A stretch of DNA of 64,000 nt, from assembly GCF_036711975.1 (NCBI RefSeq), contig NC_091967.1, positions 30,729,501 through 30,793,500 of the forward strand, written 5' to 3'. Origin of the DNA: Onthophagus taurus (taxonomy: Eukaryota > Arthropoda > Insecta > Coleoptera > Scarabaeidae). Both the position numbers and the translations under genes were made by a program. Positions 54,771 to 64,000 of the stretch are shown here, piece by piece; position 1 is the stretch's first letter, and each line of letters begins with the position of its first letter. Below the pieces are notes generated by a model that was not told the origin of the DNA, did not search any database, and saw only the letters and a list, made by a program, of their open reading frames with translations.

Positions 54771-57245
54771 CCCTTAATCACTGACGTGTCATTTCGTTAC
54801 ACTACCACTGACGTACGAATGAGGTTCGTCTATTTCTTTCGAGGCCTGTGAGGCCGTGGTCAATCGTAATTAATGTTTTTATTGATTTTTATGTAATAGA
54901 ACATTTCATATCTAAGATGTAAAGATAAAAAAAACAATAAAAATACTCATAGAAAAAATATTTATTCACCAATATTCTTAGCGGTATACAAAAAATACAA
55001 AAAATATTTAAAAATCAACAAAAAAAAACTATACTCTATAGGAACTTGTTGTCATCATTTTTGTACTTAACTAAGAATGTTTTTATGAAATCAAAATTAC
55101 GTTAGCAACTAATCAATTATTTAGGCACTTTTTAACGGCAGTTGTTACAGGTGGGTTTTGAACACTGCAAGCAGATCGGCTGACCGCACATTGTGCACCC
55201 GTAATGGGTTCTACATCGTTTTTGCTTGAAACACATGTAACAATTCTTCAAAATCTCAAACTTTAGGATTTCAATGCTTTGTTGATTTGATTCAGTAGGC
55301 TTATCTTTCCCCAAAATACGTCCTATGAGACTCTTGAGCTCGTGAGAAAGTTGTGGTATGGAGTTACTAATCGTCTGCCTAGGTCTTTCATGAATTCCAT
55401 ACGTTTCGATTTGTCATAATTAGATATTATGAAAGAATTGGCAGCAGCTATATCTAAAATCCTGTAGAATATGACTAGTGGCCATCGCCTAGACCTTCTA
55501 CTACAAGTGTATTTTGCACACTTTTCGTCTAGAGAATCCACACCCCCTTTTGTTGCGTTATAGAATGAAATTATTTCGGGGATCCCTTTAGTAGAGTCAA
55601 AGCTCTCTTCATGGTGCATTGATGACATCATTGTGACAGTCTTCTTCTTTTTTGGCACATAAGATAGCAGAGTAAGTTGTTTTGTAAAACCATACCTAGT
55701 TGAATGAACTTGTCGTTTTTTATCAAGAAATTCGGGTGGTATTTCTCTTTTATTTTTTTTAGGGTTCCAACGTAAGTCAAGCCTCTTTTTCTCAGTTCTA
55801 TGCAGACTTCAATTGAGGAAAAGTAGTTATCTGTAGTAATATTTCGATTGGTTGTCATTATCGGTTTTGCCAAACGCAAGACACACTGCGTTGGCACTAA
55901 TAACTTCCTGTCTTCATGTGTTAGCCCGTTTCCGTCACTGTTCTTTCCTGTATATAGGTACGCATTGTATAAATAGCTAGTAGCACCATCAGTCAGACAT
56001 TTTATTTCCAAGCCATACTTACACGGCTTGTTAAGCATGTATTTCTTCCATCTACATCTTCCTCTAAAAGATACTAGCATTTCGTCAATTGTTGTAGTTT
56101 CCCCAATTTTATAGTACTTTCGACAATTTCCTATAAATTCGCGAAATATGTCCGAAATAGCAGCAGCGACGTCAGTCCGTTTTCTTTGGTCTCTAGTAGA
56201 CGCATCATCAAACCTCAGACATAGGATAATCATTGCACCGCTCTTTAGACATAACTCCTCTAAAAATATCTCTCCCGGTTTCGTCCGTCGCAAACAATGC
56301 ATTTAGGTCTTCATCATTTGATTTGAACACTGCACTAAACATCAGCAGACCAATGAACACATCAAACTCCAAAGGATCAATGTCTTTCAGTTCAGGTTTA
56401 TTCTGGCGTTTATATTTTTCTCTTGTCACTTCCAATCTTTGATTAGTAAAGTTTATGACTTTAGTTTTGATACTCTCAGATATCAGCAATCCAAATAATT
56501 GAGACGAAGAGCTGTCAGGTGGAATGTCAGTTGCGGTCAATGGAACTACAATGTTGTGCGCAGGAGTTCGAGTGCTTCTTGATGGCCCTTCTGCGGACCA
56601 CTTCATGCATCGTCTTTTACCATAGAAATATTTTTGGCGACGTGATTTGTCATTACAAGTCTCAGGTTCATTTACCTGGCTGATAGTTTCTCTTTCTAGA
56701 GGGTCGGCTCGACTTACTAAACGTGACAATGGAATGTCATCATCAGAGGAGTCGGAAATATGAGAATCTGCTGGTGTTGGTAACCTAATCTCTTCATTTT
56801 CTTCATCTTCTTCTGATGAAGAATTTCCGCGATCTGATTGTATGCAATCTTCTTCACCTGCTGATGATTCCTCTGATTCTTCACATAGCCATGATTCTAT
56901 GATGTCGTCTGATATATTGTAACCAATACGCGTTCGGTGTATTTTCCGCGATGTGGAATGCCCGGGCTAAGTATTACATCGCTTACGATTCATTTTATCT
57001 ACAAGCGAAAAAATAAAAGGAATTCGAAAAAGCTACACTAACACTGACAATACGAATGCCGTACGTCAGATGATCAAATTCACCTGTATAAAAGTGCGTC
57101 ATACGTTCGTCCTCTCTGCAGCACGCGTGTTACTGACGGCTAGGAAGCTATTAGAAACGACAAGCCCGAATTCCCGCACAAAAACAAGTTATGAACGAAT
57201 AACGGTTTTCGCAACGAATGTCATTCGTACGTCAGTGATTAAGGG
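54771..57245 (-). mobile_element. piggyBac element PB-3 nested in H2
   Basis: TTAA flanks both sides (54767-54770, 57246-57249). Both termini start CCCTTAATCACTGACGT inward (17 bp, exact), with further CACTGACGTACGAATGA-type subterminal repeats. The 2,475-bp body holds one transposase gene. It is the innermost insertion of the 47.5-59.3 kb nest. Confidence 0.92.
55132..56993 (-). pseudogene. piggyBac transposase PB-3, with stop and frameshifts
   Basis: ATG at 56993 opens MNRKRCNT and meets a stop at codon 9. An acidic N terminus follows, then RCMKWSAEGPSRSTRTPAHN, FRGVMSKERC, a frame change near 56215, LCLRFDDASTRDQRKRTD, TIDEMLVSFRGRCRWKKY (first Asp), NRNITTDNYFSSIEVC (second Asp), a change near 55740, ATKGGVDSLDEKCAKYTC (third Asp), a stop at 55323 and finally the Cys-rich C terminus CYMCFKQKRCRTHYGCTMCG, CLQCSKPTCNNC. 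All catalytic Asp and the Cys domain survive, but at least four lesions inactivate the gene. Confidence 0.87.
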
Positions 57246-57350
57246 TTAAAATAAACTAATAATCATGAGATCAATAATCATTAAAAGTTATTGTAAATAT
57301 ATCACATTAAAATAAAACGAAATTTTTAATTATTTTATTATTTTCTCTAA

Positions 57351-58632
57351 CTATTTATTTGTGCACTGATTACTACCATGACATTTCGAATTACATAATA
57401 AATTACTTCGTTTACACAAGCATTTTTTTGTTTCACATTTTTTTGTGCAAGCACATTTTTTAAAGCCTTGCCCCGTACCAATTGACTGAGCAATTGCCAC
57501 CGTCCGCAGCGACATCTCTTTAGAAGGAACTTCTTCGGTTGTTACAAGTTTCTCATCACACACGCTAAATTGAGACCTCGCATACAATTGATTAATTATA
57601 CCATTTCTTGTGCCCAATTTATAGTAATTATCATCAGTGACTTCTAGTACAACAGCCAATACAGACCTTGGATCACCTCTTCCACGGTCTACATCGGGAA
57701 TTTTGACACGAACAGTCGAACCAACATCTGCCGAGGGGTGTAACTTATCAGAAGTAATCTTCATTTTTTTGGCTTGTTGACATAAACCTTCTTTAGCATC
57801 GTTACGTTCATTTATAATCGAATTTCTTTTGTAACATAATAGGCATAGGTGACTTGGATCCATTCTATCGCCGTCTATATTGAATGTTTCTACTGTACAT
57901 CTGAAATGCACTGGTTTTAAACAGTCAGTGCAAAGGCAACAATTCTCTAAGCAATTGTTCAAACAAATTATACATTTTCTTTCTTCAATTTCTTCACTTC
58001 ACTCATCGTTTCTTCATTATCCTTGTCGGCGTTGCTAACATTTTCTTTATCGTTGTTGTCGACGTTAGATTGTTCTACATGTGTCTCCATGCCTTGCAAA
58101 AGTTTTTTTAAATCCTCCTCATCTTGTATTGATGAAATGATTTCTTTCGGCAAAGAAGACGTTGTTAATCCAACTTTCGGGTCCACACCAAACATTGCCT
58201 TGTAAGGTGTCCTTTTAATACCGGAATGCTAGGCGCGATTTTTCATAAATTGAACAAATTGTAGTCCTTTATTCCATTTATTGGTATTATTTTGTTTTTA
58301 TATTTTTTATTTAATTCTTTAATCATCCTATCTCTGCCTCCATGTCCAATTGCAAGATGAATGTCATAAAGCACATCAATAAACACATAATCAAGAAAAG
58401 ATGGAATTGAAGTCTTTTAGAATAAGTATACAAAATTAATATTTTTGCAAAATATACCTGTTATTTGAAGCACGTCGTAATGTTGCAGCAACCAATAATC
58501 TCGGAGAATTTTTTTCTGTTTTGTTTTGGAATGTTTCACATCTCTTATTAAATTCATATATTTCTCACTTGTTAATAAGGCACAGTTGATCAAAACGTTG
58601 ATCTGAGATCTGTGTACTCTTAAATACAACAA
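57351..58632 (-). pseudogene. KRBA2/SCAND3-like (Ginger-type) integrase gene, catalytic core deleted
   Basis: N-terminal part: LTSEKYMNLIRDVKHSKTKQ, ILRDYWLLQHYDVLQIT, then IHLAIGHGGRDRMIKELN (start of the zinc-binding module). The integrase core is missing: the frame jumps near 58275 to GLQFVQFMKNRA, a stop, HSGIKRTPYKAMFGVDPKVG and LTTSSLPKEII. The C-terminal part (57962-57351) has Cys pairs (CCLCTDC, CLLCYKR), VKIPDVDRGRGDPRSVLAVV, YKLGTRNGIINQLYARSQF and the Cys-rich end KKCACTKKCETKKCLCK with CNSKCHG. This order matches the KRBA2-like family. The DDE residues are absent, so no integration activity is possible. Confidence 0.75.
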
Positions 58633-58733
58633 TGGAAGTGAGTGATATTAAAAGAAATATGAAACTAAAATTTACAGATTTAATAAATAAAAATGAATCT
58701 AAAACAGAGTACACAGATCTCAGATCAACGTTT
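58593..58733. repeat. Exact 28-bp inverted repeat at the 5' end of the integrase gene
   Basis: Arms 58593-58620 and 58706-58733 are exact reverse complements (core GTTGATCTGAGATCTGTG), with an 85-bp loop. It lies at the N-terminal edge of the integrase coding region in H2. Confidence 0.8.
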
Positions 58734-58990
58734 GAAACGTTTGTTTGTAGAGTGGTTTCTTTTTTAGGTTAAGTTTGACAGTTCATTATACACTTTTGAT
58801 GTAGTGTAACCGGTATTCTATGAAATAACTAGTTAAAGCATGAAATAGTTTTTTATTACATGCTTTAACTATTACAAATAGTTATTTCATGGAATACCGA
58901 ATTATACAGTTTAACGGTAACATTTATACCAACATTTAGTTATTCTTGGTATACGGAGCGGTATAAACTGTTTTGTAAGATCGGCTCTAA

Positions 58991-59253
58991 ACCGAATAAC
59001 CTAAAGTCACCGTAAAAATTATCCGTGCCTAAAATAGTTACGTACTCACCGTTGCCGGTCTCCGAGACCGCTTTTAAACTTTTTTTTATATATCAAAATA
59101 TACAGCACAACTAACCACAGCAAATTACTGTCGCAAACTGATATGATGTCACCTTATACATAGCTAGACGGAGACCGTGACATGCGTAAAATTAGACGCG
59201 ATAATTGAATTCGAAAAACAGGTGCCGGTCAGACCGGCAACGGCAGTTACGGG
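58991..59253 (-). repeat. PB-A right subterminal region
   Basis: Contains GTTACGTACTCACCGT at 59038, which also occurs at 47556 near the left end, and GCCGGTCTCCGAGACCGC. It lies between the H2 insertion and the PB-A terminus. Confidence 0.55.
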
Positions 59254-59257
59254 TTAG

Positions 59258-60310
59258 CAACCCAAGGTTCTTGCAGAAAAACTACATGAATATTATTTCT
59301 AGAAATATATTCCATTAAACTAAAAGTAGAATTTTTTCCTCTACCTAAATTAATTTGAACACAATTTATTTTAATTATTTCACTATTCATAGTCTATTTT
59401 TTTATTAAATTCTATTAAATATTTCCTTAATGATGAACACTCTTTTGAAAAATAACTGTGCTTAATATCCCCTGAAATCTTGTTTCTGATACAAGCAATA
59501 CATTTCTTATCCTTTGAATTACATTTTCTTACATCATGTTCCCCTCCGCAATTTTTACAAAATTGAACATCTTTACAATTCTCTGATTTGTGACCAATTC
59601 TTAGGCATTTAAAACAATGTAAGATTGATTTATCATCCTCGACTTTACAACGATTCCATCCTACGTTTAAGCCATCTTTAATAATTAATTTCAACTTACC
59701 CGTTACGTCTACAACAATTTCTTTTTCAAAATCTTTTGGATTCTGATAGTTATCTCTAATATTTTCATTCTGTTTAAACAAACATTCTAAAATATTATCT
59801 TCCTTTATTTCATTATTAATTCCGAAAAAATTTCTGTTTTACCTACTTTCTCTGTGACTGCTAGTTTTAATTTTTCCACATCAGATTTGTTTTGCATTCA
59901 ATGAAAACAACACCATTTTTATTTGATGTTACCCTTTTAACATTAATTCCCTTTTCCACAATATTAACATTTTTAAGAATTTTATTTTTTAAATTCTCAC
60001 CCTTACTTATAGAATTCGATTTAATACAAATAATAGGTCCACTTTTATTAATTTCATTACATTTAATATTTCCTTTTGTTACTGAAGCAAAACTACAACT
60101 ACTAAAAGAATTGTCCACACAATTGGTGGTCTTACCTGATTTCAATTCTACATGTTTTCTTAATACTTCGATCTCCATTTTTAATTCTTCTGATTGCTTC
60201 CTTACTTCTCTAACTACACCATTCTATTCTGCTACTAAATCCCCTAACGAGGAAATTAAAAACCTCGCCCTTTTCCTATTTTCCACCGTTAAAGTTACAG
60301 ATTTTACAGG
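59258..60310 (-). pseudogene. LINE NL-A, copy 2: ORF1 and start of ORF2, decayed
   Basis: ORF1 pieces lie at 60178-59867 (MEIEVLRKHVELKSGK, FIECKTN) and 59781-59383 (NVGWNRCKVEDDKSILHC, FKCLRIGHKSENCKDVQFC, CKNCGGEHDVRKC). Between them an internal deletion removed part of the RNA-binding region. The ORF2 start (LQEPWV, minus strand) runs to 59258 where the PB-A end cuts it inside a GTTAA-equivalent site. The same residues continue unbroken in copy 1 at 46305. Confidence 0.72.
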
Positions 60311-60413
60311 AATTAGTTCAAAAAGGTTACATTTAATTTCACTAGATTTAATTAAGAACTCGTTATTTCACATTATGAATATTTTTAAAAAAAGCCAATT
60401 TAAAATTAAATAA

Positions 60414-61240
60414 AAATTTGATAATAATTATTATTAAATTCAATATTAAAATGAGTATTAAAAATGTTTTAAAATAATGATTTTCAATTTAAAAAATAAT
60501 TTCCGATAATTTACGTAAGAATTTTATTGTAAAAAACGACAATTGTCAAAAAAAATTTTTAAAAGTACTTTTTTGTTGAAAAATCGTTTTAATAGATAAT
60601 TTTTATTACCAAAACTTGTTCAAAATTTATTTCTATATTCAAAAATAATAAATAATATTTCAAAAATTAAAAAGATTACGTAATAATTAAAAAATTAAAA
60701 AAACGCAACTTATTGCATGGAACGATGACTAACTTATTTTTAAAAAAGAATATCGGTGCTACAGACTCTGTTTCCGTTACTTCGTGTAACCGTCTTTAGG
60801 CACGACGTCGTATACAACATTTCATCATAAAGGGATTAACAATCATCGTACACATAATATCAAGGTTGAGAAACGTCTTAGTGAAAATTTGCGGATTTAA
60901 ACAGTGGAGAAGCTATTAAAATTTCGTTGATTTGATTTATAACAATTCTTTCTTAAACATTAGCAAAGAGGAGATGTGTTGTGTGGTAATAAATCGTGTA
61001 CGTTCTATGCAGAAAAAACGTTCTATATTCATGAAAAAACTTTATATGTTTGAAAATTGAACTTCTATTAACATAAAATTAATTCTAAAAAAACCGAAAA
61101 ATCAATGATAACGAGCTGCGTTCTCCAAGAGATCTTGGTGCAGACTACGTAATAATTGCCAAATGATAATTTTTTGACAATTGTCAAAAAAATTTAAAAA
61201 ATCCTTTTTTCAAAGAAAAATCGTTAAAACGTGGCGCGAC
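60414..61240. other. AT-rich non-coding stretch
   Basis: No gene. An imperfect direct repeat (ACAATTGTCAAAAAAA followed by a T-rich run and AAAAATCGTT) occurs near 60540 and 61175. Confidence 0.5.
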
Positions 61241-61260
61241 CAAGAAGTCCTCGGTCGAGT

Positions 61261-61464
61261 CTAGGTTTTGGACTTTATTTGTCGTCGAGCATCTCCCATT
61301 ATTTGAAGTAGGGCCTGAGGGTCAGCTTGCGTGGCTACATGCTGCGGGCGGCGTTCATAACTTCCGGCTATTCTGGCGACCATAAAGTTGTGGGTTGAGC
61401 CGGAATCCACGAGGGCCGGGTATGTTTTGCCGTCCAGGTGGAAGTCTATTATTGCCCGCAGGGG
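61261..61464 (-). pseudogene. Gypsy-type aspartic protease fragment
   Basis: The frame reads IIDFHLDGKTYPALVDSGST then HNFM, the DSG(S/T) active-site motif of retroviral-type proteases, followed abruptly by a different segment RRPQHVATQADPQALLQIMG that does not look like protease. The stop is at 61261. It is GC-rich against its surroundings, so it is an isolated insert from another gypsy family. Confidence 0.6.
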
Positions 61465-61489
61465 TTTTGAATGCGTTCATAACATGTAT

Positions 61490-64000
61490 TCATTTAGATT
61501 ACATTTTTTTTTTCTTTCAAATTAAAACAACTTTTTACAATCTTTTAATAATAATAACAATAAATCCTTTATTTTCAACCATACAATACATTATTATAAA
61601 GAAAAAATATATATACATATTTATATCAATAAAAAAAAAAGCAAAAATAAAACAAAGTAAATGTATGGCAGAAAAAAGGTGCTGGGTTCAAATTGCCACA
61701 AAAGTGGTATTTGCTCTACCACCCAGCCCTATTACAAAAGAAAACAAAAACTGGAACAAAAAACAAACAATAAAAAAAAAAAATTAAATTAAATTAAATT
61801 ACACTAAAACAAAATTGCCAAAGTAATAACAAACCCAGCTGCCGTTGAATTTATTATCAGGCCCCCAAGCCACTCAACTGACCCGCCATGATGGAAGCCT
61901 TCAATCTTCGCTTAAAGATGTGGATAGACATACTGGTCTTGACGTGAACAGGAACGTCATTGTATATGTGAGCGATTTGATAACTAAACGACTTTTTAAA
62001 AAATTCATGTTTATGTTGTGGAGGAGTCAAATTGCCCTTAAACCTTAAGTTCAATGTATGCACATCAGACCTAAATTTTATTTTATGGTAAAGATAAGCA
62101 GGCTTCCCGCCAACAACAACAGTGTGGAACAGTGAAGCGGAGTGAAGCAGTCTCCGATTGCACATATTTAACCATGGAACAACCTTAAGCTTGTGTGATA
62201 CGTGCTGCCGCCTCCTAATACCGTATATTAGCCGCAAGCAGGCATTTTGTATACTCTGCAGCTTACACCTATCTCTGGCGGAAATATTAGGTCCATAAAC
62301 AACATCACAGAAATTCATATGAGAAAGAACTAACGTTTCACATAATAAAATTTTAATTCTCAAAGGTAGAAAACAGCGCGAAGCGTATATCATTTTTAAT
62401 GCCGCATACGATCGCTGTGTACACTTATTAACGTGCTCCGAAAAGGTGAGCCCCTCATCCAGCAACAAACCTAAACTACGGACGCAAGTTTTTAGTGGTA
62501 TGCACTGACCGTCAATAACAACCCTCAACCTCTCTCTGAATGAAGTGTTACTTCTAGTTTTTTTAGAACCAAACAAAATTAATTCTGTTTTCGCAGCATT
62601 CAAACGTAAAGAATGTTTACGGGACAAAACTCTTAACTGTTCAAGGTCATCATTTAACCTATCACAAGCAGTGTCTAACTCGTGGGGAAAAAACGAGATG
62701 TATAGCTGCGTGTCATCAGCATAAAAGTGACAATTACAGTGAGACAAAAAGTTCATGAAAGAAGACACATAAATAGAGTACAGAAGGGGTCCCAGAAGCG
62801 ATCCCTGTGGTACCCCAGACGCAACTTCCGAAAAAGTAGATCTAACTCCATCAACCTCAACACATTGCACCCGATCACGGAGATAGCTAAGCATAAAAGT
62901 CGAAGCTGAAGGACTTAAACCAATGTGTTGCAAAATTGCAAACATTATTGAATGATTCAGAGTATCGAAGGCCTTACTATAATCGAGCAAGCAGAGTAAG
63001 GTCATTTTACCTTCATCAGATGCCCGCAACACATCGTCGACTATGCTGAGCAATGCTGTCGCACATCCATGACCTTTTCTAAAACCTGATTGTACGCTGG
63101 GCAGAATATTGCAAACATTAACATATTCCTTCAGCTGCGCTTCAATAATTCTTTCAGCCAACTTTCCCAAAACAGGCAGAATACTTATTGGTCTTAAGTG
63201 ACCAAGCTCTGTAACATTTGACTTTTTTGGTAATGGTTTAACCAAAGATCGTTTCCAGCATGCAGGGAAGACACTTTCTGCAAGACAAGCATTTATTAAA
63301 TGAGCAAGATATGGTACTATATGCGGGGAGCACAATTGAACAAATGAAATGTTTAGACCATCAACGCCCGCACAGTTTTTTCGAAGAGATGAAATAATCT
63401 GAAACACATAGTCTTCACTAACCTCACGAAACTTGAATGAATTGTTATTAAGTGGGTTGGAAATGTAAAAGTCATACAACTCCCGACTCATTGGCATTGC
63501 AGGAATAGAGTCTACAAAGAAATCATTAATTTGTTGCGGATCTTTTAAACAATCAGGAATTATTGTTTTTCGCTTTGGAGCTACATTTACATGCCTTAGA
63601 AAGTTCCACATTTCTCGACCATGATAAGCACACTTTCCAAGAGTATACTCAAAATATGCACGCTTTTCCCTACGAATCGCTTGATTTGTTAAATTACGCA
63701 AGGACTTGTAATATTCCCATGTCGCTTGACTATTACTTTTCTTAAAAGACCCATATGCAGAGTCTCTGAGACGCTGCATTTTTCGAATTGTGTAAGTTAA
63801 CCATGGGGCCGGCGGTTTAGTGAAACGGGCGGTAATCATAGGCACATGCCGATCCATCAACTCAATTAATAGAGTATTAAGATAATCCGCCTTATCATTT
63901 ATGTCCACTATATCAAATATATTAAAAAAAGGTAGTTGAAATAAATCAGATTGAAAGCGAACGTAATCAAAATTATTACAAGATCTGAAAGTTCGCAAAT
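61490..64000 (-). mobile_element. CR1/Jockey-superfamily LINE-4, 3' part; 5' part beyond the window
   Basis: A long RT frame plus a ~370-bp 3' UTR with AATAAA near 61575 (minus strand) and an ATT-rich end. A stem (GCTGGGT at 61681-61687 with ACCCAGC at 61721-61727) lies in the 3' UTR. Confidence 0.8.
61857..64000 (-). CDS. LINE-4 ORF2 reverse transcriptase, open and partial at the window edge
   Basis: At least 713 residues without a stop. N-terminal part: linker after the endonuclease (APWLTYTIRKMQRLRDSAY). RT blocks: LGHLRPISILPVLGKLAERI, SGFRKGHGCATALL, LLCLLDYSKAFDTLNHSIM, ASGVPQGSLLGPLLYSIYVS and CHFYADDTQLYISF (catalytic YADD). Thumb: LRLNAAKTELILFGSKK, VRSLGLLLDEGLTFSEHVNK. The C terminus ends FKRRLKASIMAGQLSGLGA. 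The wording fits the CR1/Daphne side of the superfamily; the clade is tentative. The start lies to the right of the window. It is the longest intact frame here and may belong to a recently active element. Confidence 0.9.
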   Translation of the reverse strand, partial: LRTFRSCNNFDYVRFQSDLFQLPFFNIFDIVDINDKADYLNTLLIELMDRHVPMITARFTKPPAPWLTYTIRKMQRLRDSAYGSFKKSNSQATWEYYKSLRNLTNQAIRREKRAYFEYTLGKCAYHGREMWNFLRHVNVAPKRKTIIPDCLKDPQQINDFFVDSIPAMPMSRELYDFYISNPLNNNSFKFREVSEDYVFQIISSLRKNCAGVDGLNISFVQLCSPHIVPYLAHLINACLAESVFPACWKRSLVKPLPKKSNVTELGHLRPISILPVLGKLAERIIEAQLKEYVNVCNILPSVQSGFRKGHGCATALLSIVDDVLRASDEGKMTLLCLLDYSKAFDTLNHSIMFAILQHIGLSPSASTFMLSYLRDRVQCVEVDGVRSTFSEVASGVPQGSLLGPLLYSIYVSSFMNFLSHCNCHFYADDTQLYISFFPHELDTACDRLNDDLEQLRVLSRKHSLRLNAAKTELILFGSKKTRSNTSFRERLRVVIDGQCIPLKTCVRSLGLLLDEGLTFSEHVNKCTQRSYAALKMIYASRCFLPLRIKILLCETLVLSHMNFCDVVYGPNISARDRCKLQSIQNACLRLIYGIRRRQHVSHKLKVVPWLNMCNRRLLHSASLFHTVVVGGKPAYLYHKIKFRSDVHTLNLRFKGNLTPPQHKHEFFKKSFSYQIAHIYNDVPVHVKTSMSIHIFKRRLKASIMAGQLSGLGA

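Larger units (their letters stand above)
53969..58987 (-). mobile_element. TIR element H2 (Harbinger-like ends) carrying a KRBA2-type integrase gene
   Basis: GGGCCGATCTTACAA at the left and its inverted counterpart (one mismatch) at the right are flanked by TAA (53966-53968, 58988-58990), the 3-bp pattern of PIF/Harbinger. Both subterminal regions repeat GGTATTCTATGAAATAACTA in both orientations, which ties the two ends together. Inside are a piggyBac insertion (54771-57245) and an integrase-derived gene at 57351-58632. No HARBI1-type nuclease is present. The element lies in the 5' UTR of PB-A. Confidence 0.75.
47524..59253 (-). mobile_element. piggyBac element PB-A, greatly expanded by nested insertions
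   Basis: The left end reads TTAA then CCCGCAACTACCGTGCCG (47520-47541). The right end is CGGCAACGGCAGTTACGGG then TTAG (59254-59257). The termini are related inverted repeats. Transposase parts lie at 53929-52312 and 48000-47735 on the minus strand. Between them sit a hAT insertion, a 1,523-bp tandem duplication and the TIR element H2 in the 5' UTR. Without the insertions the element would be about 2.9 kb. The flanks come from two different NL-A copies. Confidence 0.8.

Noticed and set aside
53969..58987. Polinton/Maverick element, suggested by an integrase gene inside TIRs
   Set aside because: No DNA polymerase B, packaging ATPase, protease or capsid gene, and the TIRs and TSD are short.
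58991..59253. Separate 260-bp piggyBac MITE
   Set aside because: Removing H2 joins this region to the PB-A 5' UTR at 53965, so it is the PB-A terminus itself, although a MITE origin is not fully excluded.
61681..61730. Possible tRNA gene (GGTTCAAATTG resembles a B box)
   Set aside because: No acceptor or anticodon stem and no proper A box; it fits a LINE 3' UTR hairpin better.

Overview
The window is eukaryotic and repeat-dominated, most likely from an insect. It has spliced genes, arthropod-type DNA transposons (DD41D mariners, piggyBac, PIF/Harbinger with a MADF-BESS partner, hAT, a Transib-like element), Jockey/CR1-type LINEs and Ty3/gypsy elements. I found no ordinary host gene, tRNA, rRNA or CRISPR array. 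Nearly every coding stretch belongs to a mobile element, and most are broken by a few frameshifts or stops.

Layout. 1-4436: the end of one mariner (family B), then a mariner (family A, 109-4436) holding another (family E, 440-3163) whose transposase frame is open. 4978-8900: a LINE ORF1 split by a Harbinger element (5317-7954). The nuclease and MADF-BESS genes of that Harbinger are antisense, and one exon of each lies in the other's intron. 8935-16640: a Jockey-like LINE on the minus strand, interrupted by a 187-bp insert, a 318-bp MITE and a full-length plus-strand LINE (11521-15644, 15-bp target duplication). 16637-17449: a decayed Mutator-like gene. 17706-28045: a broken gypsy followed by a 3,844-bp tandem duplication, two full copies and one internally deleted copy. 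The third copy runs into a delimited mariner (family B, 28017-30357).

30618-41490: an uncharacterised transposase-like gene (SDNC family) split by a delimited gypsy (31938-36978, TSD GTATG), a second decayed SDNC gene, and a decayed CACTA-like gene with a TATA promoter. 43048-46036: another uncharacterised transposon gene, split by a 1,978-bp element (43960-45937). That element has a 5-bp GC-rich duplication and termini beginning CACAGTG, the V(D)J RSS heptamer, as expected for Transib.

46189-60413: a deep nest. A piggyBac element (47524-59253) lies between two 5' halves of a LINE. It carries a hAT insertion, a 1,523-bp tandem duplication and a Harbinger-like TIR element (53969-58987). The latter encodes a KRBA2/Ginger-type integrase gene lacking its catalytic core, and itself contains a third piggyBac (54771-57245). 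61261-64000: a gypsy protease fragment and a LINE with a long open reverse transcriptase frame running off the window.

Target-site duplications, coding continuity across insertions and nesting order let much of the insertion history be read directly. All family assignments rest on motifs read by eye.
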